Positions 51,951 to 61,030 are shown, numbered from the stretch's first letter. The stretch: DNA of 64,000 bases from an uncultured Lachnospiraceae bacterium (GCA_947174505.1 CAMWJF010000002.1:62001-126000); one strand, 5' to 3'. Numbers and translations are program-made. Notes: generated by a model from the letters alone, not told the origin.

Positions 51951-53543
51951 ATGCGGTATTTTAATACAGAAGGAATCTGCAGACCGGAAGAACATTATAT
52001 GGTGCGGTTGGACGAAAGGCTTGAAGAAATCAAACGGCTTTATGTGGATAGAGGGAAGTATTTTGTTATCAACCGAGGAAGACAATATGGCAAAACTACG
52101 ACACTTTCTGCACTGGAGGCTTATCTTAGGGAAGACTACCATGTCTTTTTCTTAGATTTTCAGATGCTCAGCACAGCCGATTTTATGGATGAGAAGACCT
52201 TTACTGCGGCGTTTATTGGGCAGATGGGAAAATTTCTTTCCAGAAGGAAAACGTTGCGGGAAGGAATGGACGCGGAGGCAGTTGAACAACTGCTTTCCCT
52301 GAAGGAGAATAACGGGCTTTCCTTAAATGACTTTTTTGAAGGACTGAGTCGACTTTGCGAAACTGCGGCAAAACCAATTGTGCTGATGATTGACGAGGTA
52401 GACAGCGCGTCAAACAATCAGGTATTCATTGATTTTCTGGCGCAGCTGCGTGGCTATTATCTGCACAGGCAGGATATGCCAATCTTCCGCGCAGTCATTC
52501 TTGCCGGCGTATATGATATCAAAAATCTAAAGCTGAAAATACGCCCTGATCAGGATCATCAGTACAACAGTCCCTGGAATATCGCGGCAAGCTTTGATGT
52601 GGATATGGATTTTTCGGCAGAACAGATCGCGGAAATGCTGCAGGAATATGAGGCGGATCATCAGACCGGCATGGATATACTGGCGGTGGCGGAGGAAATT
52701 TATCAGTATACATCGGGTTATCCCTATCTGGTGTCCCTGGTCTGCAAGACGATGGATGAGACGCTGCAGGCAAAAGAATATTTGTGCGGGCGGTATTGGT
52801 GGACAAAAGAGGGGATAACGAAGGCGGTAAACCGCATTATGAAGATCAGGATGCCTTTGTTTGACAGCATGGCCAAGCAGCTCGACGCTTACCCAGACAT
52901 GCGCGGAATGCTGGAGGATATTATCTATCAGGGGAAACGGATACCTTTCAGCCCGGATACGAAATCAATCAGCATGGGGGTGATGTTTGGTTTCCTGAAA
53001 GATCAGGGCGGTCAGGTGGTTGTAGCAAATCGTATTTTTGAGATGAGAATGCTCAATATGTTTGTTGCGGAAGAATCCGTAAACAGCAGCGCATTCCGAT
53101 ATGGCGAGAACAATAAACCCCAGTTCGTGAGCGAAACAGGTCTCCATATGGAATTGGTGCTTGAAAAATTTGTCGAATACTTCACGGACATTTACGGAGA
53201 TAACGATGAGAAATTCGTAGAGGCTTACGGCCGAAAGTTTTTCCTGTTATATTTAAAGCCGATTATTAATGGCACGGGTAACTATTATCTGGAAGCGCAG
53301 ACAAGGGACGCATCGAGAACCGACGTGATCGTGGATTATCTGGGGGAGCGGTATGTAGTGGAACTGAAAATCTGGCGCGGGGATGAGTACAACAGGCGCG
53401 GGGAAAAGCAGCTCGCCGAATATCTGGATTACTATCGTCTGGATAAGGGATATCTGCTTAGCTTTAACTTTAACAAAAAGAAGGAAACGGGCGTGAAGGA
53501 GATTCAGATGGACGGAAAGGTGATTGTAGAAGCGATAGTTTAG
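51951..53543 (+). CDS. AAA-like ATPase fused to a PD-(D/E)XK nuclease-like domain
   Basis: Protein of 530 aa. The N-terminal ATPase domain has Walker A NRGRQYGKTTT (residues 43-50) and Walker B PIVLMIDEVDS. A middle helical region follows, and the C-terminal restriction-like domain has RTDVIVDYLGERYVVELKIWRG (D...ExK) and GEKQLAEYLDYY. This is the architecture of AAA-ATPase_like/PDDEXK_9 proteins, expanded in Clostridia and Bacteroidetes; function unknown, possibly defence or DNA processing. GGGAGG precedes the ATG. It sits among polysaccharide-gene fragments. Confidence 0.85.
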   Translation: MRYFNTEGICRPEEHYMVRLDERLEEIKRLYVDRGKYFVINRGRQYGKTTTLSALEAYLREDYHVFFLDFQMLSTADFMDEKTFTAAFIGQMGKFLSRRKTLREGMDAEAVEQLLSLKENNGLSLNDFFEGLSRLCETAAKPIVLMIDEVDSASNNQVFIDFLAQLRGYYLHRQDMPIFRAVILAGVYDIKNLKLKIRPDQDHQYNSPWNIAASFDVDMDFSAEQIAEMLQEYEADHQTGMDILAVAEEIYQYTSGYPYLVSLVCKTMDETLQAKEYLCGRYWWTKEGITKAVNRIMKIRMPLFDSMAKQLDAYPDMRGMLEDIIYQGKRIPFSPDTKSISMGVMFGFLKDQGGQVVVANRIFEMRMLNMFVAEESVNSSAFRYGENNKPQFVSETGLHMELVLEKFVEYFTDIYGDNDEKFVEAYGRKFFLLYLKPIINGTGNYYLEAQTRDASRTDVIVDYLGERYVVELKIWRGDEYNRRGEKQLAEYLDYYRLDKGYLLSFNFNKKKETGVKEIQMDGKVIVEAIV

Positions 53544-53680
53544 CGGGAACTGAGGAAAACCAGATAGAAAATATAAAATCCGGTGTAAAGTATGGCGTTG
53601 TCATAGTCATGGTTTGCAGCGGTTTTTTTGTGGGAGGAACGGCTGGCTGAAAAGTGTGGAAATAAAGGAGATGAGACTGA

Positions 53681-53785
53681 GTGAAGGAGATTGCAATTAT
53701 TGCACCAGGATATGCGTGGCTGCCTGGGGAATCAGGCACAAGCAGGTTCAGTTTTCTTGCCGGTTTTCTGAGTGAAAACGGATAA
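53681..53785 (+). pseudogene. 5' fragment of a glycosyltransferase (GT4-like) gene
   Basis: GTG start after AAAGGAG, then 34 codons with the beginning of a GT4-type fold (KEIAIIAPGYAWLPGESGT, RFSFLAGFLSENG). A TAA then interrupts; the following codons (VIWISSK) would continue the typical sequence, so it looks like a nonsense mutation, soon followed by a junction to an unrelated fragment near 53820. Confidence 0.6.
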
Positions 53786-53831
53786 GTGATATGGATAAGC
53801 TCAAAATGTGTAAAAAATCGGCGCGTCTGTC

Positions 53832-54035
53832 ATGTTTGTGGGTGACGACTGGTATGGATCAGAAAAATGGGAGAAGTATGAAGAAGAGTTAAAACTGGAA
53901 GGGGTTAAAATCGTCTATTTCTCTTATACAAAAGGGATTTCTTCCACATTGATCAATCAGGCATTAGCACAGGTACGGGACAATCCGGAAACAGCGATAA
54001 AGAGAGATCACATGATTGCCAGAAAGGATTTATGA
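53832..54035 (+). pseudogene. 3' fragment of a TagD-like cytidylyltransferase gene
   Basis: Contains only the C-terminal part of a glycerol-3-phosphate cytidylyltransferase-like protein: FVGDDWYGSEKWEKYEEEL and GVKIVYFSYTKGISSTLI (the ISSTxI motif). The N-terminal HxGH nucleotide-binding motif is missing, so it cannot be active. Its stop codon is just before asnB. Confidence 0.75.
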
Positions 54036-54037
54036 TT

Positions 54038-55297
54038 ATGTGCGGCATCAATGGATTTATATGCAAAAGAAAAATAGAAGATGGTGAATATCGGATAAAT
54101 AGAATGAATGACTCATTGCGCCACAGAGATCCGAATGCGGAAGGATACATAGAAATTGATGGAGGATATATAGGGCAAAGACGCTTGGCTGTCATAGATG
54201 TTGATTTGAGATCCAATCAGCCTATGTGGACAAGCGAGAAGGATGCAGTAATCGTTTATAATGGAGAAATATATAATTACAGGGAACTGAAAAGCAGGCT
54301 TCACGGCAAGCTCAGAACGGAATCGGACACAGAAGTTCTCTTGGCCGGGATAAAAGAATACGGGATAGACTGGATCAAAGAGTGTAATGGCATGTTTGCG
54401 TTTGCCTTTGTTGATGCTAGAGAAAATAAAATGATATTATGCAGAGACAGGCTGGGCATCAAGCCCTTGTATTATTATATGGATAAGGAACATCTGATTT
54501 TTTCTTCCGAAATAAAGGGCATTTTAAACAGTGGTTTAATAGAGGCAAAATTTAATAGGGACACGACGGATGAGTATCTTGGAAATCGATATGTTAGAGA
54601 ACCATATACTTTTTTTGAAGGCATTTATCAAGTCCTGGCTGGTCACTATTTGATAATTAACCGTGATTTAGAGACGAAACCGGTAAAGTATTGGAATTTG
54701 CCGGATGAATTTAATATGGATTCGAAATATGACGAAGATGAGCTTTATGATCAGTTTAAAGCGAGGTGGTGGATGCTATATGAAGAAAATGTTTTTAGAT
54801 TTTTCCATCAATATCATATTAAAGGACTTCTGCAAAGAGTGGATACTATGACAATGTATGCAAGCATAGAAGCCAGGGTGCCGTTTCTTGATCACAAATT
54901 AATAGAATTCGTATATAAAGAAGTTCCCTATGAATTAAAGTTAAGATGGAATAGAGATAAAGTAAAGAAAAAGGCCAAAAAACGCCCATCGTCTTTCTAT
55001 AGCGAAAGATGGGATCAACCTAAGTATCTGCTCAGAAGATTAGGATCGGAGCTGTTGCCAGAAGATGTCGTGAATAGGAAAAAAATGGGTTTCCCAGTGC
55101 CTTTAAATATATGGTTTGAAGAATTGAAAGAGATGGGTATAAAACTTCTAAAAGATTCAAGTTGGTTTGATTATGCGCAATTGGAGAAGTTGTATGAAGA
55201 TTGTAAGAAAAATATTCGTTCCGGACAGCTTTTGTGGATGTTCATCAATATTGAATTATTTAGAAAAATGTACTTTGAAAGGGAATGGCGATACTAA
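54038..55297 (+). CDS. asparagine synthase-like protein with internal deletion
   Basis: Protein of 419 aa; normal AsnB is about 600. The N-terminal glutaminase domain is intact, with nucleophile Cys-2 (MCGINGF), RHRDPN, YNGEIYN and DRLGIKPLYY. The synthetase domain then jumps from about residue 235 directly to the late segment GLLQRVDTMTM / EARVPFLDH, so the ATP-pyrophosphatase SGGxDSS loop is missing. The frame is kept. It may still act as a glutaminase, or be a decaying gene of the polysaccharide locus. Start is the ATG directly before TGC. Confidence 0.85.
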   Translation: MCGINGFICKRKIEDGEYRINRMNDSLRHRDPNAEGYIEIDGGYIGQRRLAVIDVDLRSNQPMWTSEKDAVIVYNGEIYNYRELKSRLHGKLRTESDTEVLLAGIKEYGIDWIKECNGMFAFAFVDARENKMILCRDRLGIKPLYYYMDKEHLIFSSEIKGILNSGLIEAKFNRDTTDEYLGNRYVREPYTFFEGIYQVLAGHYLIINRDLETKPVKYWNLPDEFNMDSKYDEDELYDQFKARWWMLYEENVFRFFHQYHIKGLLQRVDTMTMYASIEARVPFLDHKLIEFVYKEVPYELKLRWNRDKVKKKAKKRPSSFYSERWDQPKYLLRRLGSELLPEDVVNRKKMGFPVPLNIWFEELKEMGIKLLKDSSWFDYAQLEKLYEDCKKNIRSGQLLWMFINIELFRKMYFEREWRY

Positions 55298-55301
55298 AGA
55301 T

Positions 55302-55904
55302 ATGACTACCGTACTGGAACTCGTAATCTTTCAGATAAAGGAAACCTGCATGTATTTACCAGCCGCCTTCAAACTGGCGACGGCGGTCTGTTCTGCTGTC
55401 GCACTTGCAGGGTTGTCCGTTTGCCTGGCTTTACGCAAAAAACCTGCGGTGACGTTTGTGTTTCAATTTATGTTATACGTCATATGGCTGTTTGCCTTTG
55501 TGACATATAGCTACTGTGTACTCCAACTTACCATTTTATCGCGCACACCTGTGCCGTGGTATGACCATGTCGATTGGGTGTTCCTTTCCAGATGGTTTGA
55601 CAACAATGAGCAGAAGGCTTTTTACATTGCCAATGTCGTTATGTTTATCCCGCTCGGGATTCTCCTGCCCATGTTGGGAAAACCCCTGCGCCACATTCTA
55701 ATTGCGTCTCCCGTCGCCGTGGCCTGCAGTATTGGTATTGAGGCAGTGCAGCTGAAATATCATCTTGGCGCATGCCAACTGGATGATGTACTGCTAAATT
55801 CGTTTGGATTTCTAATAGGTTTTCTAGTTTATCTGACACTTGCTGATATATACGAACTCCTGTCTGCCATTGCTAAATTTCTGTACAGACATAGTAAGAT
55901 ATAA
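55302..55904 (+). CDS. VanZ-family membrane protein
   Basis: Protein of 200 aa with about five membrane helices and the VanZ-like core NVVMFIPLGILLPMLGK followed by IEAVQLKYHLGACQLDDVLLNSFGFLIGFLVY. The family includes VanZ (teicoplanin resistance) and many uncharacterised proteins. The start at 55302, four bases after the asnB stop, is preferred to the long frame that overlaps asnB. It ends the rightward unit and is followed by a strong terminator. Confidence 0.85.
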   Translation: MTTVLELVIFQIKETCMYLPAAFKLATAVCSAVALAGLSVCLALRKKPAVTFVFQFMLYVIWLFAFVTYSYCVLQLTILSRTPVPWYDHVDWVFLSRWFDNNEQKAFYIANVVMFIPLGILLPMLGKPLRHILIASPVAVACSIGIEAVQLKYHLGACQLDDVLLNSFGFLIGFLVYLTLADIYELLSAIAKFLYRHSKI

Positions 55905-55946
55905 ACAAACCCGGATTGACATGCATGTACATATGTAGTATATTAT

Positions 55947-55980
55947 GGGGCTGTCTTTTGACAGCCCCTCTTCCTGTTTT
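55947..55980 (+). terminator. intrinsic terminator after the VanZ gene
   Basis: Nine-bp stem GGGGCTGTC / GACAGCCCC with a TTTT loop, then TCTTCCTGTTTTT. Confidence 0.85.
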
Positions 55981-56015
55981 TATCAGTTTCTCTTTCTTTT
56001 TAAACTCCATGTTTT

Positions 56016-57263
56016 CTACACGGTATAACTGTTCAAATACTTCTCCTGCTCCGGCGTCAGCACATCGATCTCCTTGCCAAGGAATGCAAGCTTTCTCTTC
56101 GCCACATCCTTATCCACCTCTTCCGGCACGTCGATCAGTTTCTCGGTAAGCTCGCTTGCGTGCTCCACCAGATACTTCGCGGAGAGCGCCTGAATCGCAA
56201 AGCTCATATCCATAATCTCCGCGGGATGTCCATCGCCTGCTGCCAGATTCACGAGACGGCCTTCTGCAAGCACGAAAATCCACTGGCCCGTAGGCAGCTT
56301 ATAGCCCATAATGTTCTTGCGCTGCTCTCTCGTCTCCACCGCGTTCGCTTTCAGCCACGCCATGTCGATCTCGCAGTCGAAATGACCCGCATTACAGAGG
56401 ATTGCGCCCTCTTTCATCTCGGCGAAGTCCTCTTTGTCAATTACTTTATCGCAGCCTGTCACGGTGACAAAGAAGTCGCCCACCTTGGCCGCTTCTTTCA
56501 TGGGCATCACATCAAAACCGTCCATAACCGCCTCGATCGCCTTGATCGGATCAATCTCCGTCACGATAACCCGCGCGCCCAGACCTTTCGCCCTCATGGC
56601 CGTGCCCTTACCGCACCAGCCGTAGCCTGCCACAACGACGATCTTTCCCGCCACAATCAGGTTTGTGGTTCTGTTGACGCCGTCCCATACAGACTGGCCT
56701 GTGCCGTATCTGTTGTCAAAGAAATGCTTACATGCCGCATTGTTGACGCGCACCATGGGGAACTTCAGCTCTCCCGCATTGTTCATCGCCTCCAGACGGA
56801 TGATGCCTGTCGTCGTCTCCTCACAGCCGCCGATGATATTCGGAATCAGGTGCGGCATCTGCGTGTGCACCATCGTCACCAGATCGCCGCCGTCGTCGAT
56901 AATGATATTCGGCTCCGCCTCCAACACATGACGGATGTGGGTTTCGTACTCTTCCGGCGTAGCGTCATACCACGCATGCACCTCAAGGCCGGCCTTTACA
57001 AGGGCTGCCGCCACGTCATCCTGCGTAGACAGCGGATTGGAACCTGTCACATACATTTCGGCGCCGCCTGCCGCAAGCACCAGACACAGATACGCGGTCT
57101 TCGCCTCCAGATGTACGGACAGCGTTACCTTCTTGCCCGCAAAAGGCTTGCTCTCGGAAAATTCCTTTTCCAAGGTGCGGAGCAGGTCGCAGTTCCTCTT
57201 GACCCACTCGATCTTTCTCTCACCGGATTCGGCAAGATTAATGTCTCTGATTTCGCTACTCAT
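56016..57263 (-). CDS. ahcY: adenosylhomocysteinase
   Basis: Protein of 415 aa that hydrolyses S-adenosylhomocysteine to homocysteine and adenosine. The NAD-binding segment VAGYGWCGKGTAMRAKGLG, substrate-site DDGGDLV and the C-terminal LNSY are present. It is slightly shorter than the common 430-470 aa form, as in many Firmicutes and archaea. AGGAGG precedes the ATG. It is the last gene of a leftward set with the MtaD-type deaminase, and has overlapping dyads in its 98-base leader. Confidence 0.95.
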   Translation of the reverse strand: MSSEIRDINLAESGERKIEWVKRNCDLLRTLEKEFSESKPFAGKKVTLSVHLEAKTAYLCLVLAAGGAEMYVTGSNPLSTQDDVAAALVKAGLEVHAWYDATPEEYETHIRHVLEAEPNIIIDDGGDLVTMVHTQMPHLIPNIIGGCEETTTGIIRLEAMNNAGELKFPMVRVNNAACKHFFDNRYGTGQSVWDGVNRTTNLIVAGKIVVVAGYGWCGKGTAMRAKGLGARVIVTEIDPIKAIEAVMDGFDVMPMKEAAKVGDFFVTVTGCDKVIDKEDFAEMKEGAILCNAGHFDCEIDMAWLKANAVETREQRKNIMGYKLPTGQWIFVLAEGRLVNLAAGDGHPAEIMDMSFAIQALSAKYLVEHASELTEKLIDVPEEVDKDVAKRKLAFLGKEIDVLTPEQEKYLNSYTV

Positions 57264-57306
57264 GATAGTTTCCTCCTACAATATTAATCAGCCGAATTTT
57301 TATTAT

Positions 57307-57356
57307 AGTGATGGTCGTCTGTCCTATCATCACTTATTATGTTTGCAAGACAGACG
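57307..57356 (-). promoter_or_regulatory. overlapping dyads upstream of ahcY
   Basis: On the minus strand CGTCTGTC (57349-57356) pairs with GACAGACG (57316-57323), and AGTGATG (57328-57334) pairs with CATCACT (57307-57313). The pairings interleave, so they are mutually exclusive hairpins, or one is a DNA operator. A TATAAT begins inside the last arm (57302-57307), so it may be an operator over a promoter. Confidence 0.4.
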
Positions 57357-57361
57357 ATGGT

Positions 57362-58594
57362 TTACACGCTTGTCTCGAAAAACATCTCCTTATACCAGCA
57401 GACCGTCTCCGTGTACGCCTGATAAATCGTATTGGTGTCCACATTCAGCACGATGAGCTGTCTGCTGATTTCCTGCCAGTCCGCCGCCTCGTAGTTCACC
57501 ACGAAGGAGTAAATGCCTGCCAACTCTCCCGTACCCCGTACCAGCGCGTCCTCGATCTCCTTGGATACCGTAACCATCTTCATCGCGTCTTCCATAGGCA
57601 TATTCAGGATAATATTTAAGATGGAGAACAGACCCATCAAAAATACTTCCGCAGACTTCGTCCCCAATCCGAAAACCGGAGCCAGACTTTCCATAAATTT
57701 CGCACGGAGCATGGATGTTCTGGCGACCTCATTCGGTCTGTCCGCACACAGCTCCTTCGTAATCACGGTATTGATCCACTTTTTCAACTCCCTCTGTCCC
57801 AGAATCGCCGCCGCATGACGGATGGAAGTAACCTGAGAATTGATTGCGATGTGGTTCACCATCTTGAGAAGATCCACCACCAGCGCGGTATCCCGCCCGA
57901 TGACGTCCGCTGCCTTCGTCAGCTCGAAATCCGGGGCATTCACGATGTTCATCAGCTCCAGATAATTGATCTTCAAAGGAGAAACCTCGTTCTCTCCCTT
58001 TGTGATCGGGATGCGGTAAAACTTGCCCTCAAACCGGAAAAAGTCGTCGTCATCCTTCAACCTGTCAAAAATATCCTGACTGTCAATGTTGCCCACGCAC
58101 ATTCTGATCCGCGGGTACTGCCGTTTGAAATAGCTCTTCGTCTTGGAGAGATCTACCTCTTTCTGGTCTAAGATAACATAATCCATCAGCTTAAGCAGTT
58201 CCCTGTTTTCCTCATATGCGCTTTCAGCAAGTTTTGACATCGCCAGCTTATAGCCTCGTTCCTTCAACTGCGCAAAGCGGTTTCTGTAAGCTTCGTTGTT
58301 CTCCACCTCATTGTCAAACACCAGCACCACTCTGCCGCGAAATTCATCACATCTCGACTCAAGATCCGAAAACACGGCAATATGGCTCACGGGAATGACC
58401 ACGTCCGTTCCCGGAGACAGCGTATCAATGCCGATATTATGTAAGATATCCAGACCTTCGATCTCTGCCAGACCGTTCGGGCTGCTTGAACCGAAAATCG
58501 GCGGATTCAAAAGGCTGTTCTCCCTCTGTGAAGCCAGCGCGTAAGCGGAGACCTTCATATCCTTATCAAAATATGGTATCAATGTTGCCAGCAT
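57362..58594 (-). CDS. HDOD-domain signalling protein (YuxH-like)
   Basis: Protein of 410 aa. The N-terminal ~200 residues resemble a degenerate EAL domain (IGIDTLSPGTDVVIPVS, YVILDQKEVDLSK) without catalytic EAL residues. The C-terminal HDOD domain (about 215-400) has NAPDFELTKAADVIGRDTALVVDLLKMVNH and FLMGLFSIL. Such proteins act in c-di-GMP or stress signalling without phosphodiesterase activity. ATG at 58594 after GGAGGGG. It lies between ahcY and the MtaD-type gene on the same strand. Confidence 0.85.
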   Translation of the reverse strand: MLATLIPYFDKDMKVSAYALASQRENSLLNPPIFGSSSPNGLAEIEGLDILHNIGIDTLSPGTDVVIPVSHIAVFSDLESRCDEFRGRVVLVFDNEVENNEAYRNRFAQLKERGYKLAMSKLAESAYEENRELLKLMDYVILDQKEVDLSKTKSYFKRQYPRIRMCVGNIDSQDIFDRLKDDDDFFRFEGKFYRIPITKGENEVSPLKINYLELMNIVNAPDFELTKAADVIGRDTALVVDLLKMVNHIAINSQVTSIRHAAAILGQRELKKWINTVITKELCADRPNEVARTSMLRAKFMESLAPVFGLGTKSAEVFLMGLFSILNIILNMPMEDAMKMVTVSKEIEDALVRGTGELAGIYSFVVNYEAADWQEISRQLIVLNVDTNTIYQAYTETVCWYKEMFFETSV

Positions 58595-58666
58595 ATCCGT
58601 TCCCCTCCCAATCACATTTTATCTGCCTTTTAGTATAACAAATTTTTGAATATAATTCCATATTTA

Positions 58667-59968
58667 TCAGTAAGTTTTCTTATCAAGCCCCATTCTGACA
58701 ATAATATCCTGAATCTTACCGTAAACCAGTTTCTCGTCCACCGTCAGAAGCTTACGGTTCTCCATCGTAATCTGCCCGTTGATAATCACAGTATCGACCT
58801 CGGAGCCGTTGGCGGAATAGGACAGCCCGGCAATCAGATTGTTTCTGGGCGTAAGGGACGGCGTATTCAGATCGAGAATCGCCAGATCCGCCTTCTTGCC
58901 TACTTCGATAGAACCGATTTCCTTCTCCAGCCCCAACGCCTTCGCCCCGTTAATGGTGGCAATACGGAAGCCCTCCTTTGCACTGACACACTGCGGGGTC
59001 TTTCCCGTGCCTTTGTGGATCAGTGTCAGCAGGCTCAGCTCATGGAACATGTTCAGGCAGTTGTTGCTGGCCGCGCCGTCCGTACCCAGGCAGACATTGA
59101 CGCCCGCATCAAGCATTTTCGCAATTGGTGCAAAGCCGTTCCCCAGCTTCATGTTGCTGGCCGGGTTGGTCACCACGCTGACATTTTTTCGTTTTAAAAT
59201 AGCAATGTCTTCATCCGTTACCTGTACACAGTGTGCAGCGATGGCCGGCACATCAAAAATACCACACTTTTCCGCCAGCGCAATCGGCGTACAGCCATAC
59301 TTTTCCTGAATCTGGGAAATCTCGCTCTCGCTCTCCGACAGATGGACATGAATGCCCATATTTTCCTTTTTGGCCTCAGCCGCTACAATCTTTAAAAATT
59401 CGTCGTCACAGGTGTAAGGCGCATGAGGCCCCAGCTTAAAGGTGAGCCGGTCGCAGTCCGCCGCCGCGTCCCGCTCCTCGTAGGCCTGACGCAGACGCGA
59501 CTGTCCCGCCTCATCGTTTCCGCTCCCCACCAGTCCACGACAGATCACCGCGCGCATGCCGGATTCCTTCACCGCACGGGTGGTCTGGTGAATATTCATC
59601 TGCATATCGTTAAAGCAGGTGGTTCCGCTTTTCATCATCTCGATAATCGCCAGATTTGCCCCCCAGTAGGTGTCCTCGTCTGTCATCTGCTGTTCAATGG
59701 GATCAATGGTGCCGAACAGCCAGTCCATAAACGAGAGATCATCCGCTACATTTCTCATAAAGGACATGTAAGAATGGGTATGACAGTTAATCAGCCCCGG
59801 GATCACCAGCTTGTCAGTTCCGTCAATCACCTTATCGGCTGTAAACCCCGCAGGCTTATCACCGATCCCCGTTATCCGATCGCCTTCCACATAAAGCGAC
59901 GTCTCACGGATTACGTCTTCCGCGCCCTCGGGCAATACCACAAGGGCATTCTCAATCATTATTCCCAT
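58667..59968 (-). CDS. mtaD: MtaD-type amidohydrolase (methylthioadenosine/SAH deaminase-like)
   Basis: Protein of 433 aa in the amidohydrolase superfamily. Metal ligands are visible: INCHTHSYM (HxH), LGPHAPYTC, HVHLSESESE, AAHCVQVTD and GTDGAASNN (Asp). The family removes ammonia from methylthioadenosine and S-adenosylhomocysteine, or from related guanine-type compounds. Its place with ahcY supports a role in SAM recycling. AAAAGGGG precedes the ATG. Confidence 0.88.
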   Translation of the reverse strand: MGIMIENALVVLPEGAEDVIRETSLYVEGDRITGIGDKPAGFTADKVIDGTDKLVIPGLINCHTHSYMSFMRNVADDLSFMDWLFGTIDPIEQQMTDEDTYWGANLAIIEMMKSGTTCFNDMQMNIHQTTRAVKESGMRAVICRGLVGSGNDEAGQSRLRQAYEERDAAADCDRLTFKLGPHAPYTCDDEFLKIVAAEAKKENMGIHVHLSESESEISQIQEKYGCTPIALAEKCGIFDVPAIAAHCVQVTDEDIAILKRKNVSVVTNPASNMKLGNGFAPIAKMLDAGVNVCLGTDGAASNNCLNMFHELSLLTLIHKGTGKTPQCVSAKEGFRIATINGAKALGLEKEIGSIEVGKKADLAILDLNTPSLTPRNNLIAGLSYSANGSEVDTVIINGQITMENRKLLTVDEKLVYGKIQDIIVRMGLDKKTY

Positions 59969-60044
59969 ATTTACCCCTTTTCCGCACTGCTTTTTCCTTC
60001 CATGTAACTAAGCCCGTGCATCCTTGTTTATTTCTACTTCTCTG

Positions 60045-61004
60045 TTACTTGTTTACAATGTTTCGGTCTTCTCCGTCCAGATACGCCTGTATATTTTTCG
60101 CCACTTCCTCCACCAGACGCTCCCTTGCCTCCGTGCTTGCCCACGCCAGATGCGGGGTGATAATCAGCTTCGTGCTGTCCTTGATTTCGTTCAGCGGATT
60201 ATCCCTGCTGATAGGTTCTTTCTCCAGTACATCAAGTCCCGCCGCCGCAATCTGTCCCTGCGTCAGCGCCTCATAGAGAGCCTGTGTATCTACCACCGGG
60301 CCTCTGGCCACGTTGACAAGTACGGCAGATTTCTTCATCTTGGAAAATGCTTCTTTATTGATAAGACCTCTGGTTCTGTCACTCAAAGGACAGTGCAGGG
60401 ACAAAATATCCGACTGCCCCAGCAGCGTATCAAACTCCACCCGTTCATACTCTGTACAGGTACTCTTGCCGGAAGCGGAGTAAAAAATCACCTTACACCC
60501 CAGCGCCTGCGCGACCTTTGCTACCCCGCGGCCTATATTTCCCATGCCCACGATACCCCAGGTCTTTCCCTCAAACTCGCGAAAAGGTCTGTCAAAATTG
60601 GAAAAACGGTCCTGCGCGCCATATTCGCCCGATTTCACATAATTATCATAATGAACCAGCTTTTCCTCCAGCGCCAGCGCCAGAAGAAGCGTATGCTGCA
60701 CCACCGCCGCCGTGCTGTAATTGACCACATTTGCAACCTTGATGCCGCGGCTCTTACAGTACGCCAGATCCACATTGTCAAAGCCTGTCGCAAACAGACA
60801 GATCAGCTTCACATTCGGCGCATCCTTAAGGGTGTTCTCATTCATGGGCGCCTTGTTCGCGATAATGATATCCGCGTCCTTCACCCGCTCCGCCGTATTC
60901 TCCGCCACTGTATTCGGATAGTACTCCACCTCCCCGAACTTTTCATAGCAGCTCACATCCACATCCGTTCCCACGCTGTTGCGTTCTAAAACCACCAGCT
61001 TCAT
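60045..61004 (-). CDS. D-2-hydroxyacid dehydrogenase (NAD-dependent)
   Basis: Protein of 319 aa with the Rossmann motif GIVGMGNIGRGVAKVAQALG, the catalytic Arg in NVARGPVVDTQAL, Glu in LDVLEKEPI and His in TPHLAWAS. It resembles hydroxypyruvate/glycerate dehydrogenases. ATG at 61004 follows AGGAGG; the two codons before it are unlikely to be used. It is the first gene of the leftward set with the deaminase and ahcY, 76 bases before the deaminase start. Confidence 0.92.
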   Translation of the reverse strand: MKLVVLERNSVGTDVDVSCYEKFGEVEYYPNTVAENTAERVKDADIIIANKAPMNENTLKDAPNVKLICLFATGFDNVDLAYCKSRGIKVANVVNYSTAAVVQHTLLLALALEEKLVHYDNYVKSGEYGAQDRFSNFDRPFREFEGKTWGIVGMGNIGRGVAKVAQALGCKVIFYSASGKSTCTEYERVEFDTLLGQSDILSLHCPLSDRTRGLINKEAFSKMKKSAVLVNVARGPVVDTQALYEALTQGQIAAAGLDVLEKEPISRDNPLNEIKDSTKLIITPHLAWASTEARERLVEEVAKNIQAYLDGEDRNIVNK

Positions 61005-61030
61005 AGGCACCTCCTGAAAATAATTATTTT

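Noticed and set aside
56160-57287. Rightward frame of about 375 codons opposite ahcY
   Set aside because: His/Arg-rich shadow translation of a conserved enzyme without a start signal.
57307-57356. H-type pseudoknot riboswitch upstream of ahcY
   Set aside because: The pairing order fits, but a 2-base loop would have to cross an 8-bp stem; alternative hairpins or a DNA operator are more likely.
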